DNA from: CAZDKO01 sp964506075 [NCBI: uncultured bacterium]
Lineage (GTDB): Bacteria; CAZDME01; JAYEMH01
Reading direction: 5' to 3'
Assembly: GCA_964506075.1 (NCBI GenBank)
Contig: CAZDKO010000005.1
Span: 1 to 62,527 of the forward strand
Length of the DNA: 62,527 nucleotides
Position numbers and translations under genes: made by a program. The notes beneath the pieces are model-generated. The model saw only the letters and a program-made list of their open reading frames with translations, was not told the DNA's origin and searched no databases. This document shows, piece after piece, positions 1 through 9,643 of the stretch (positions are counted from its first letter, which is position 1; the number at the start of each line of letters is the position of its first letter).

Positions 1-47
1 GCTCTTATCAAAAAAATTTGAAAATCAACCGCTTGTACCTTACGCAT
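1..47 (-). CDS. Possible 5' end of another gene at the left edge (partial)
   Basis: An ATG at 47 opens a frame that stays open to the window edge for 15 codons. It lies 25 bp beyond the stop of the preceding gene on the same strand, and an AGGTG-like sequence sits about 10 bases upstream. This may be the next gene of the long minus-strand run, but fifteen residues show no family signature, so it could also be chance. Confidence 0.25.
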   Translation of the reverse strand, partial: MRKVQAVDFQIFLIR

Positions 48-72
48 GTATCAGGGGCACCTATTATAGGTT

Positions 73-3000
73 TTAACTTTTTAATCTCATATATATCTGT
101 TCATTATGCATCAGATTATCACACATTTTCAGACAGCCGATTTCAGAAAAATATAAATCGGTCTTGAGTAAATATTTAGCCCTGGCCCGGAATTCGTTAT
201 ATGGCGGGCTCATCCATATATCTTTAAAAGTCTGTTCATTTATATTCCCCATTATTTTTTTAACGGCCCGGCAGCAGGGGGCTATAGCCCCGTCAGCTAA
301 AACCCGGGTAAAAATCCAGCCGGCATAACAGGGTATCTGATTTACCCTTTGCCGGTCATAGTTTCCCGTTAGTCCGCTTTTCTCTTTTAAACGGGCAATA
401 AAACCGTCAAAATAATCCAATTCTATTTTTTTATCTTGAGCCAGCTCATGGTGCCTGTTTCTGATTATCCGGGTCATCTTTAAAACTTCCCCGGTCTCTT
501 TCTCATTTAAAATTAAAGCGTCTGTCGCTCCATCAATCGTATCTATCAGCGTAAAATATACTGCGTCTACCTGCATATCCAGGGCAAATCTGAACATTTC
601 TTCGACTTCCTTATAATTTAAATTACAAATGACGTTACATAAGGTGACAAAAGGCTTAGATTTTTTCCGGCTGGTAAGATACCTTAAATTTTTGTTTATC
701 CTTTCAAACATATCTTCTTGAGAATTAGGATGGGTTTTTTTATACGTTTCCTCGCTGGCGGCCCAGAGACTCACGGCTAATTCATCTACCTCTAAATCTA
801 TAAGCTTTCTTATTTTATCTTCGTCGACTAAAGAAAAATTGGTGGTTAAGCAGCATTTCAGTCCTTTAGCTTTTGTATATTCTATCAGGTCCATAAGGTT
901 AGGATGCATAAACGGCTCTCCGCCGCCGGTAAAACGAATTATTTTTGTTCCCAAATCAGAGAGTTCGTCAATAAGACGTCGGGCCGTTAAGAAATCTATC
1001 TCTTTTTTAAGCCACTGGCCGTTGGAGTTGTTTTTCAATAAAGGTGAATAAAGCCAGCAGCCGATACATTTTTCGTTACAGCGATTAGTTATATCAATAA
1101 CAACCTGCTCCGGGCCGCTAAAAGCCGTCCGCCCGTTAATGATGCCTTCTAATATTTTATCCTTACTAACGTTTTCACCTGGTTTAACAAAATTCAGTCT
1201 GGGTTTTTTTCTAATTCTGGCCAGCAAACGCAATAGACCCCGCTCTAAAGGGGTTAGAGACATTATCCGGTTATGTAAATAGATATTGCGGCCGATATCA
1301 TCACAGCTTTTATAACAACCGGCTTCTTTTATTTCCGGGTCATTCCCGATTAAATAAAAAAAGGGGTCATTTTTTTCATAGACCAGCGTTTTCCGGCGAA
1401 AATATTGCTGTTTTTCCCCGTTCCAGATTTGACTGAAACTATTATGATAAAGATTACCGACCGGAATCCGGTGGGCTTTAAGACAGGAATTAACGTTGCC
1501 ATCAGGCATAATCCGGCTGAAACACCAGCCGATATAACAGGGCATTTTATCAATTATATTACGGTCATAAGTGGCTTTAGATAAATCATTGGACGAACAG
1601 ATACGGCGTAAAAACGAATCAAACCTGAACAGCAAAACCTCATCCAGACAACCCCGCTTGTCTAAATTATCATTAAGACTTTTAGCCTTATCCTGCAATA
1701 TTTTTATCTGTTGGGGATTTAAAAGTAATTTATCTGTCTTACCCGGAACCGTATCAATTAAAGCAAATTCGACTGATTCAGAACCGGTCTCTCTGGCAAA
1801 ATCAACTATTTCTTCAAGCTCGTGATAATTAAGATTAAAAATAACATTGTACAGTTTTATGTAAGGTGTTCGTCTTTTCGCACTGTTAAGCAAAGTAAGA
1901 TTTGCCTTAATCTGGTTAAAAGTCTCTTCACTTTTATTGGGATGGGTAGCTGCGTAAGTCTGGGGGGTACCGGCCCAGGTGCTCACGGTTAAATGGTCCA
2001 GCCCTATCTCTATTATTTTTTCTATTTTCTCTTTATCCAATAAAGTGAAATTAGTGTTAACGTAACAGGTGAAATTCTTTTTCTTGGCATAAACTAAAAT
2101 ATCCATAATTTCCGGATGCATAAACGGTTCTCCCCCTCCGGAAAAATATATTTCTTTAGTTCCCATCGGTGATAATTCATCAAGTAATTCTTTCAATAAA
2201 CTGAACGGCAAAAATTGTTTCTTTACCCGGGGAGGGATAGCTTTTTCTTCCAGGAGAGGCGAATTACACCAGCAACCGATACAATTGTTATTACAATCAT
2301 TGGTCAAATCAATCTGAACGTGAAGCGGCCCTTTAAAGGCATATTGACCGTTAAAAACCCCGAGAATATCAAGATAATTTTGGACCAATCTTCCGGAACC
2401 GATGTGGTTTATAAGCTTTACGCTTGAATCTATGAAACCGATAGTTTTGAATTTATCTCTTAACTGCTTGAAACTGGAAGGCTGTCTATAAATGTTTTCA
2501 GATAAATCTCTGTTACCTTTAAGTAAACCGCTATGTCCTTCCGGAACAAAAGCGAAACTATGGATGTGCGGTACATAACCTTTCGTATGAATTTTAAAGG
2601 TGTGTTCACCTTCACTGATATCCAATGAGGTTTCTTTAAACCAGCGTAAATTTTTACTCATCCACCCCGAAGTTACATCTTTTAATGCTTTTTCCTTGAT
2701 CACCTTTCCGTCAAAATAAAACCTGACCGGTCGAATTTCATCCGTAGCGTAATACGACCAGAATTCATATTTGCCCGGGCTTCTAAAATTCACTTTGTAT
2801 TCGGCGAAACCAAATTTTTCCCCTCCGTCTATCACTATACCTTCTCCGAATTTATGGTCTTTTAAATTGAGGTTGCCTGACTGGAAATTAGCGGCGGGAA
2901 TAATAATTTCCCCTTTTGTTTTCGGAGAATCTTCCACCAGATTTTCCTTAATCTGTAAATTCATACCGACATTATCACAGGATTTATAACAGTTGATACT

Positions 3001-4341
3001 TCTAAAATAAGAATCACTCTTGGGAAAATTTTTAGCTTTATGTCTGAAATTCCGGTACGGTTCAGAATTCCATATTTCCAAAAATCTATTTTCGTAAATA
3101 TTACCTAATTTTTTAGTCACGGCTTTACAGCACGGGATAACCTCTCCGGTAGAAAGAATCCTGGAATAAATCCACCCGACATAACAGGGAAGATTATCAA
3201 TAACTTCTTTTTCATAAATCTGTTCATATATATTCGCCGAGTTTAACCGGCGAAGAAAAGAACCAAAACCAAGCGTGGTTAAAAAATTATAGGTAATTTT
3301 ATTATCTTTATCTACAAAGCAGGATTCCTGAAACGCCGGACAATTCCGGCAACTTTCCTCCGGGAAATTGAAGGTCACCTTATTATCAATCTCATTAATA
3401 AAAGGATTGGTCTTGGTTGGTAAAGTGGCGGTGCCATTTGAACAGACTAATGAATGTAAGGCTTCTTCGCCTATTCCTTCGGTATACTGTATCCATTCTT
3501 TAAGGATAACGCCCGGCTGAACCTTTATAAAACGCCCGGCAAATTCTTTCAATTCCTTATCCCGCTGGGCCATAAACCCTTTTAATCCCAATTCCCTGAA
3601 ATATAGATCCTTTCGTCCCTTTAAATCTTTGAACTGTTTTTTAATCTCTTTTATCTGATGGGGAGACAAAGCCAGAAATGACGTTTCTCCTTCAATGATA
3701 TCCATTATTTGAAATTCAACAAACTCCACCTGTGTTTCCAGAGCAAAATCAATCATTTCCGAAATTTCTTCATAATTCAAATTACAGATTACGTTATAGA
3801 TTTTTATATGAGGGAGGTATTGACATTTTCTGTTTTTTAATTCGGAAATTGCCTTAAGACTGTTTTTTATCCTGTAGAAATCCTCTTTTTGCCGGCTGGG
3901 GTGTGTTTTTACGTAGGTTTCCGGTGTAGCCGCCCAGATACTGGCCGTAATCATATCCACGCCTAAATCTATCATTCTTTCGGATTTTTGTTCATCAAGC
4001 AGGGTACAGTTGGTAATGACGTTTAATTTGAACCCATTCTCTTTAATCAGGGTTATGACTTCTAAAATATGAGGATGTAAAAACGGCTCACCGGCTCCGG
4101 AAATAAAAATTTCTTTTGTCCCCAGTTTCTTTAAATCTTCAATTAATGTTTTGACCTTTTCATAGGGTAAACTGGAATCTTTATCTGCCGGACGATTTTT
4201 TACAAAGGGAGAGTGCACCCAGCAGCCGATACAATCGTTATTGCATTTACCGGTAAGGTCAATTTGAACAATACCCGGTCCGATAAAAGCCTGCCGGCCG
4301 TCTTTTATTCCTTTTATAACTAATTGATTAATCGTCTCCAT
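73..4341 (-). CDS. Triple radical SAM/SPASM-like protein (1422 aa)
   Basis: Three complete radical SAM units are fused in one chain. Each has a CxxxCxxC motif for the SAM-binding [4Fe-4S] cluster (Cys33/37/40, 683/687/690 and 1088/1092/1095), a GGEP- or GAGEP-type motif, and a Cys-rich SPASM-like tail (PCYxGW, then Cys near a GN...IW segment). Unit 1 also has an extra cysteine group near residue 330. Residues about 480-600, between units 1 and 2, look like a beta-sandwich carbohydrate-binding-like insert. Unit 2 closely resembles the radical SAM part of the protein at 27341-29587. The ATG start overlaps the upstream gene by 14 bp, so translation is probably coupled. Radical SAM chemistry is secure from the motifs; the substrate is unknown. 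Context (glycan exporter and glycosyltransferases) favours a glycan or glycoconjugate, but a peptide substrate cannot be excluded. Confidence 0.88.
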   Translation of the reverse strand: METINQLVIKGIKDGRQAFIGPGIVQIDLTGKCNNDCIGCWVHSPFVKNRPADKDSSLPYEKVKTLIEDLKKLGTKEIFISGAGEPFLHPHILEVITLIKENGFKLNVITNCTLLDEQKSERMIDLGVDMITASIWAATPETYVKTHPSRQKEDFYRIKNSLKAISELKNRKCQYLPHIKIYNVICNLNYEEISEMIDFALETQVEFVEFQIMDIIEGETSFLALSPHQIKEIKKQFKDLKGRKDLYFRELGLKGFMAQRDKELKEFAGRFIKVQPGVILKEWIQYTEGIGEEALHSLVCSNGTATLPTKTNPFINEIDNKVTFNFPEESCRNCPAFQESCFVDKDNKITYNFLTTLGFGSFLRRLNSANIYEQIYEKEVIDNLPCYVGWIYSRILSTGEVIPCCKAVTKKLGNIYENRFLEIWNSEPYRNFRHKAKNFPKSDSYFRSINCYKSCDNVGMNLQIKENLVEDSPKTKGEIIIPAANFQSGNLNLKDHKFGEGIVIDGGEKFGFAEYKVNFRSPGKYEFWSYYATDEIRPVRFYFDGKVIKEKALKDVTSGWMSKNLRWFKETSLDISEGEHTFKIHTKGYVPHIHSFAFVPEGHSGLLKGNRDLSENIYRQPSSFKQLRDKFKTIGFIDSSVKLINHIGSGRLVQNYLDILGVFNGQYAFKGPLHVQIDLTNDCNNNCIGCWCNSPLLEEKAIPPRVKKQFLPFSLLKELLDELSPMGTKEIYFSGGGEPFMHPEIMDILVYAKKKNFTCYVNTNFTLLDKEKIEKIIEIGLDHLTVSTWAGTPQTYAATHPNKSEETFNQIKANLTLLNSAKRRTPYIKLYNVIFNLNYHELEEIVDFARETGSESVEFALIDTVPGKTDKLLLNPQQIKILQDKAKSLNDNLDKRGCLDEVLLFRFDSFLRRICSSNDLSKATYDRNIIDKMPCYIGWCFSRIMPDGNVNSCLKAHRIPVGNLYHNSFSQIWNGEKQQYFRRKTLVYEKNDPFFYLIGNDPEIKEAGCYKSCDDIGRNIYLHNRIMSLTPLERGLLRLLARIRKKPRLNFVKPGENVSKDKILEGIINGRTAFSGPEQVVIDITNRCNEKCIGCWLYSPLLKNNSNGQWLKKEIDFLTARRLIDELSDLGTKIIRFTGGGEPFMHPNLMDLIEYTKAKGLKCCLTTNFSLVDEDKIRKLIDLEVDELAVSLWAASEETYKKTHPNSQEDMFERINKNLRYLTSRKKSKPFVTLCNVICNLNYKEVEEMFRFALDMQVDAVYFTLIDTIDGATDALILNEKETGEVLKMTRIIRNRHHELAQDKKIELDYFDGFIARLKEKSGLTGNYDRQRVNQIPCYAGWIFTRVLADGAIAPCCRAVKKIMGNINEQTFKDIWMSPPYNEFRARAKYLLKTDLYFSEIGCLKMCDNLMHNEQIYMRLKS

Positions 4342-6760
4342 TGGCGTATCGTTTTCTTTTTATCCAGATAAATCCTAAATAATCCAGGGTTTTTAAAACT
4401 GCTGAACGGAATCCGTGTCCTTTCAAATATTTTCTAAATCTTTCCAGATCCCCTCTAAGCCCTCTTTTCTTTCTAATATGCTCTCCCCATAGACGATAAG
4501 CAGACCTTTTCGCTCTCTCTAAATCTTGAGCCGTAAGATTATCGGGCTTAAAAACACAGTGATAATGCCCGTCATACTGGGAATAATCTTTAACTAAAAT
4601 TCGTCCCTGCTTATCCAGCTCCTCAAAAAGTTTTGTTCCCGGGAAAGGAGTAAGGATGGAAAACTGGACCGAATTAGGCTCTAAACCTATAGCGTAATCA
4701 ATAGTCCGGCGAATGCTTTCTTTGGTTTCCCCGGCTATTCCAAAAGTAAAAGTTAGGTGAGTTTTTATACCTAATTCTTTGGTCTTCTTTATCATTTTAT
4801 CCGTTTTCTGAAAATCCATATTTTTATGGCAGTTATTCAGCAACTCATTGGATATTGATTCTACCCCGTATTTAACCGCCCATAACCCCGCAGATTTCAT
4901 TTTTTTAAGTATTTCTTCATCCATTAGATCGGGTCTGGCCATTATTGCCCAGGGGGTATCCTGCAATTTTTTCTCCTTTACCAGCTGGCAAAACCGGAGC
5001 ATCCTTTCTTTCCCGACGTTAAACGTATCGTCGTCAAAATAAACGGATTTAAAGTTTCTCTCTTTAATTAAATATTCCATTTCCTCCACCACGTCTGTAA
5101 CCGAACGCGTCCGGTAATGACTCCCTTGATACATCACCTGAGGCCAGAGACAGAAATTACAGCCAAAAGGACAACCACGGGAAGCCAGCATCTGCACGGA
5201 AGGTAAAGGAATGTTACCGGGAAGATCCCAGTATTTGTTCATCGGCAGTTGTTTCCGGTCGGGCCAGGGAAGAAGGTTTATATCCGATAAAGCTCTTTTG
5301 GGGTTCTTAAATATTTTTCCGCCTTGGCGATATATTAACCCTTTCACCTTGGCTAAATCCTTTCCTGATTTAAGATGTTGTATTAATTCCAATAAAGTGA
5401 ATTCGTATTCGCCATAAAGAACAAAATCTACAAATAAATTTTTCTTCAAGAAATTTTCCGTATAAATTTCTGAATTAGGCCCGCAAAGAATTATACTGAT
5501 TCCCGCTTTGTGTATTCTTTCAAGCATCCGCAAATCATCGTAAAATGATGGAACCGAAGTTTCTGTTACCAGATAATCAAACGTCATATTCAATATCTTT
5601 TCCATAAGAACATCTTCAGGCATTTCTTCAGCTATGGCATCAATTATCGTCACCTCAATATTATGTTTCTGCAGTAAAGAGGCGGCATAGGCAAGAAAGA
5701 AAGGGAAAGGTAAATAGTCGCCTTCACTTTTATCTTTAATGTGCGGCCAGCGGGAACCAGCCCGTACCCCCCATTGACCATTCCTCTGCCAGGGGAGATT
5801 AACCAATAATAAACTTATTTTCTTACGTGCGGATTTTTTTCTACCCTTAACAATCTCTCCCTTCATGATAGAGCGTAATAGATTCTGTCTTAAAAATTCT
5901 ATCTTTTCATCCAGAGAATAATTATCCTCAAATAAATTTATTTTTGCTGAGAAAAAATCATATTTACCCGCGGTATAATCTTTTCCTTTTCCAGGATGAT
6001 TTCCACCGCCATTTTTTCTAAAGCCGATGAGATGGGCGTTAATTTCCAGGGGGGCATTTTGAATCACCGGGTAAACATCTTTTGATTTATTCGGTGACAG
6101 CTCTAAAGTAAAAGACGGCAGAGACACCGCTTCTTTCGGAAATCTTACTCCGACCAGGCAACTTGGCGTTTCATCCAGAGGGACGTTATACCAGACGGGC
6201 GTTAAACGAGGAAAATCCGCTTGTTTGTAATTATTTATCCAGCTTTTATAGTTGGGGGAGAGAAGACAAACCATACACATCTCGTCAATATAGATGTCAT
6301 CCTGAACGAACATCTCTATCTGCCAGCTGATTTCCTGAGACTTTTCTATCTTTAAATGCCAGACCTGGGTGATGGGTAAATCCTCAAATTTAACCTCTAA
6401 CTTAAAACAATCTACGCCTTTTTCTAAAACCTTCCACCTGGCTTTGGAAGAATCGGTCCAGAATCCCAAGCTATTTATCCCTGCATTTAAACCCACCCCC
6501 TGCGTCACTTCAGCTTCGTCCAGATAAACATTTAAACCGTATCCGGAACAGACAATTTTAATTTTCCCCTTACTAATCACACCGTCTGGAATTTGAACTA
6601 TCTCTTTAATGTTTTTTCCCTGTCCGGCTCTAATTCCTATTTTTTGTAACGTTTTTTTAACCTTAAAGATTAAATATTTCAGTCCTCTGAAGAAAGCATA
6701 AAGGATTCCCCCGCTCCTTAAATGTTCCTTCAATTTATAATAATTAGATTTTAAAGCCAC
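4328..6760 (-). CDS. B12-binding radical SAM protein with N-terminal exporter-type module (810 aa)
   Basis: Three parts are visible. Residues about 60-300 match the module repeated in the ABC ATPase at 29580-34571, with shared landmarks such as GVGLNAGIN, QVWHLKIE, YKSWI and VIQNAP. Residues about 315-450 look like a cobalamin-binding domain of the BchE/P-methylase class. A radical SAM domain has CPFGCNFC at Cys530/534/537. B12-dependent radical SAM enzymes typically methylate unactivated carbon or phosphorus or rearrange rings, so methylation is a reasonable guess. The start is GTG with a strong GGAGAGGG ribosome site. The fused module suggests the enzyme docks on the same polymer that the exporter handles, which is inference. 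The gene overlaps the next one by 14 bp. Confidence 0.85.
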   Translation of the reverse strand: MALKSNYYKLKEHLRSGGILYAFFRGLKYLIFKVKKTLQKIGIRAGQGKNIKEIVQIPDGVISKGKIKIVCSGYGLNVYLDEAEVTQGVGLNAGINSLGFWTDSSKARWKVLEKGVDCFKLEVKFEDLPITQVWHLKIEKSQEISWQIEMFVQDDIYIDEMCMVCLLSPNYKSWINNYKQADFPRLTPVWYNVPLDETPSCLVGVRFPKEAVSLPSFTLELSPNKSKDVYPVIQNAPLEINAHLIGFRKNGGGNHPGKGKDYTAGKYDFFSAKINLFEDNYSLDEKIEFLRQNLLRSIMKGEIVKGRKKSARKKISLLLVNLPWQRNGQWGVRAGSRWPHIKDKSEGDYLPFPFFLAYAASLLQKHNIEVTIIDAIAEEMPEDVLMEKILNMTFDYLVTETSVPSFYDDLRMLERIHKAGISIILCGPNSEIYTENFLKKNLFVDFVLYGEYEFTLLELIQHLKSGKDLAKVKGLIYRQGGKIFKNPKRALSDINLLPWPDRKQLPMNKYWDLPGNIPLPSVQMLASRGCPFGCNFCLWPQVMYQGSHYRTRSVTDVVEEMEYLIKERNFKSVYFDDDTFNVGKERMLRFCQLVKEKKLQDTPWAIMARPDLMDEEILKKMKSAGLWAVKYGVESISNELLNNCHKNMDFQKTDKMIKKTKELGIKTHLTFTFGIAGETKESIRRTIDYAIGLEPNSVQFSILTPFPGTKLFEELDKQGRILVKDYSQYDGHYHCVFKPDNLTAQDLERAKRSAYRLWGEHIRKKRGLRGDLERFRKYLKGHGFRSAVLKTLDYLGFIWIKRKRYANGDD

Positions 6761-6800
6761 TTTTTCCCTCTCCTTTTTATACTTTTATTACCTTAATTAG

Positions 6801-8588
6801 TTAGCTGCCTGCCAGATCATTTCCATTTATTATTTTCATCAAATAGATAAACACTTCTTCCTGAAGCTGATTCTCATAAAGGTTTTGAAATTTAATCTTC
6901 AAACTTGCATCTTTTCCCTGAGGAAACAAATAAGCTTCGGGATTTTCTATTTTCTCGCTGGTAATCAGAATCATAAAATCAGATTCGGATAACGTCGCAT
7001 AATAAGTATCCGAAAGATTCCAGAACCTTCTGGTCTGGGAGTCCCCCTTCAAAGAAATTTTAATTAAATGTTCCATTTTAACGGTTTTATCAGTAACCCA
7101 AAAAGCCTGGAATCTGGCTGAATCTTTATCTAAAAAGGCAATGCTAACCATATCTTCTCCCGGGATATAGCTATTGTTAATTTTCTCCGCAATTTGCTCC
7201 GCTATTTCTACCCGTTTTGAAGGTATTGGTTGATGAGAAATTATCCCTCCGGAATGCAATTTCTCAAGGAAATGTTTCTTGCCCGGCGCGGAGAAATACG
7301 AATAATAAATTACCGTTAAGATTCCCAGAATAAAGACAATAATTTTTGTAAAGTCTTTTTTTCTGGAATCAGCGCCGACAAAAAATCCGGAACATAAAGA
7401 TAATACCGGAAGAAGGGGAATGATGAATTTACCCCATTTAATATGGTAAAGGGTTAACAATATATAACCGCCAACTCCCCATACAGCCATAAAGGGTTTT
7501 ATCCCGGTATTTATCAGCCTGCTTTTCTTAAACAAAGAAACGCAAGAAACAACGGCTAACAGGAAAAATAAAGGAGAGGTGAAATAGATAATTTCAAAAA
7601 AATAAAACATAAAAGTTTTAACGTTAAACCCGACGTTGGTAGTCTGGGTACACGGGCAGAAAGAATCCTGTTTGGCCATAAGGAAAGATTCAATGACAGC
7701 GTTATCAGCACTGCCGATAAAGTCGGTGGATTGAAGCGTTAATTTCTGCCAGGCCTCATTGAAACTCTCCGTAAGACTGGTAAAAACCCTAAGATATTCA
7801 CCGCTACAATAGAAATGGAAAAACAGGAAAAATAAAAGAAGGAAAGAACCGGTTTCGAATAAACCGGTCAATTTTTTCCCGTTTTTACGAAAGGTCAGGA
7901 TACTAAAAAAATGAAATAAAATCAGCGGAATAAAGAAGACGAGGAAAAGTCCTCCTGATAAAGTTCCTAAAACACCGATAATCAGTAAGCCCGGAATCCT
8001 TATAGACTGCCTGAGTGTCTTCCAGCGGATAAAAATAATTACGGAAAGCACTATAAATAAAGTAATTATTAATTCTGAATTAATCATTCTGGAAATACCG
8101 CATACGCCCGGATAAAAAGAAAATATAACGGCGGACCAGGCCCCGGCTGAACGGTGGAAAACAATTTTACCTAAACAGTATATCGCTAAAAGAACCAATA
8201 CCCATTGACTGAACATTATCATATTAACCCAGAATAACTTCTGGGTAGTTTGCAGGTTTGCCGCCAGTGGAAAAGCGATAAAAAAAGTAGAGAGATTAAA
8301 ATTAACGGGCTTAAAAACGTAATCAGAATGGGCTAAAGTAAAGATCTCAAAGGTTTTAAAAATCTTTCTGGCCGGTGAATAATCGCCGTTTCGCAATACA
8401 CTAACATATTCCAAAGCCCTTTCTTCCAGCCAGACGGAATGAGCCCCTTCACTTACCAGACCGCTTTTCTGCCACCAGACTATGTTATTAAAAAGATGAA
8501 AGAGTATAATAATGGCCAAAAGGCCCCGGCTATCAAAGAATTGGTTTATTAAACGGTAATTCTTTTTTTCTTTCAAAATTTGCCTCAC
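6801..8588 (-). CDS. GT-C-like polytopic membrane protein, copy 1 (595 aa)
   Basis: Many hydrophobic segments span roughly residues 20-420, followed by a soluble C-terminal region of about 170 residues. The layout resembles GT39/ArnT-type GT-C glycosyltransferases that use polyprenyl-phosphate sugars, but I see no unambiguous catalytic motif. A loop containing SADNAVIESF followed by DSFCPCTQTTN is almost identical in the paralogue at 25546-27327, so it is probably the functional site. The start is GTG without a clear ribosome site, 12 bp after the upstream gene. It could equally be a flippase-like or scaffold membrane protein. Confidence 0.7.
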   Translation of the reverse strand: MRQILKEKKNYRLINQFFDSRGLLAIIILFHLFNNIVWWQKSGLVSEGAHSVWLEERALEYVSVLRNGDYSPARKIFKTFEIFTLAHSDYVFKPVNFNLSTFFIAFPLAANLQTTQKLFWVNMIMFSQWVLVLLAIYCLGKIVFHRSAGAWSAVIFSFYPGVCGISRMINSELIITLFIVLSVIIFIRWKTLRQSIRIPGLLIIGVLGTLSGGLFLVFFIPLILFHFFSILTFRKNGKKLTGLFETGSFLLLFFLFFHFYCSGEYLRVFTSLTESFNEAWQKLTLQSTDFIGSADNAVIESFLMAKQDSFCPCTQTTNVGFNVKTFMFYFFEIIYFTSPLFFLLAVVSCVSLFKKSRLINTGIKPFMAVWGVGGYILLTLYHIKWGKFIIPLLPVLSLCSGFFVGADSRKKDFTKIIVFILGILTVIYYSYFSAPGKKHFLEKLHSGGIISHQPIPSKRVEIAEQIAEKINNSYIPGEDMVSIAFLDKDSARFQAFWVTDKTVKMEHLIKISLKGDSQTRRFWNLSDTYYATLSESDFMILITSEKIENPEAYLFPQGKDASLKIKFQNLYENQLQEEVFIYLMKIINGNDLAGS

Positions 8589-8600
8589 AGGGTCTACTAA

Positions 8601-9599
8601 TTAGTTTATTACCGGCTTGTTTTTTTCAAAAAAACAATTAATCATTTGTTTGCAATTCTTCCGGCAGGTTTTTATCTCATTCCTTACTTCCTCGGCCTTC
8701 TTCCCAAACCATATTTTATTTATATCTCCTTCTCTAATGTTACCGATGGGGTCCATTTCAAAGCAAAGATATATCCAGCCGTAGGAATCCACCGCAAAAG
8801 AATTATAGCCTAAATCACAACTATTTTTTAAAAACCGGTCAGGAAAAGAAAAATATGATTTAAAAATTTCAAATTGTCCGAACGGATTATCAATTTTATA
8901 CCCGTTTTTTTTCAATCTGGCCAAATCATCAATAACGGCCATGACTTGCTCAGGATTTCCGGGCCAGAGAAAGTTGAACTCGTCTTTTTTATACCAATTT
9001 TCATCCGGCGGACTAAAGAATGGCTGCATAAGCGCCTGGAAGTAAATTGAATGAATCCTCTTACGGCTATCAACCCATTTAACCAGGTCAACAAGGTCAT
9101 TTAAGTTTAAAGCCGATATGGTGGTGACGATGTGAATCCGGGGTAATTCGGAAGAAAGCTCGGTAAAATAATCAATAGCCTTTATTACTTTTTCATAGAC
9201 CCCTTCCACCCCTCTTAAATAATCATGGGTCTTTGAATTTAAACTATCCAGGGATAAAACTAAATTCTGAAGACCTGAGGTTACAAGTTCTCTCGCTTTT
9301 TCCCGGTTGATTAAAAATCCGCTCGTTGTCATCACCGGGAGAAAATTGTTTTCGGCCGTTACCCGGATAAGGTCTGTAATTCCTTTTTTCATCATCGGCT
9401 CTCCTCCAACCAAGAGAACTTCAGATTTTTCTCTGGCAAAATTCTTTAAAGAGTTAATAAAATCCATCCATCCCCGAGCCGGGATAGTGTCGGGGTCGTC
9501 ATTACACTTCCACATATGACACATTTTACATTTAAGCAGGCAATTTCTTAAGATTACTAAATGGCATTGAGACGGATATTTTTCTATTAGATTATCCAT
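8601..9599 (-). CDS. Radical SAM/SPASM-like protein, array member (332 aa)
   Basis: This is typical of twelve short paralogues in this run. The SAM-cluster cysteines are 20/24/27 (CLLKCKMC), GGEP is at 65-68, and a SLDSL segment precedes a THDYLRG motif. The C-terminal auxiliary-cluster cysteines are 261, 279, 312, 316 and 322, in the family pattern C-x17-C-x32-C-x3-C-x5-C around a GNI...IW segment. Proteins of this build use a second Fe-S cluster next to the SAM cluster, as in anSME and peptide maturases. The substrate is unknown. It sits between a GT-C-like gene and another array member. Confidence 0.85.
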   Translation of the reverse strand: MDNLIEKYPSQCHLVILRNCLLKCKMCHMWKCNDDPDTIPARGWMDFINSLKNFAREKSEVLLVGGEPMMKKGITDLIRVTAENNFLPVMTTSGFLINREKARELVTSGLQNLVLSLDSLNSKTHDYLRGVEGVYEKVIKAIDYFTELSSELPRIHIVTTISALNLNDLVDLVKWVDSRKRIHSIYFQALMQPFFSPPDENWYKKDEFNFLWPGNPEQVMAVIDDLARLKKNGYKIDNPFGQFEIFKSYFSFPDRFLKNSCDLGYNSFAVDSYGWIYLCFEMDPIGNIREGDINKIWFGKKAEEVRNEIKTCRKNCKQMINCFFEKNKPVIN

Positions 9600-9643
9600 T
9601 ATTTCTTTTATTCAGGCGGACGTTTGTTCCCGAAAGTTTTAGA

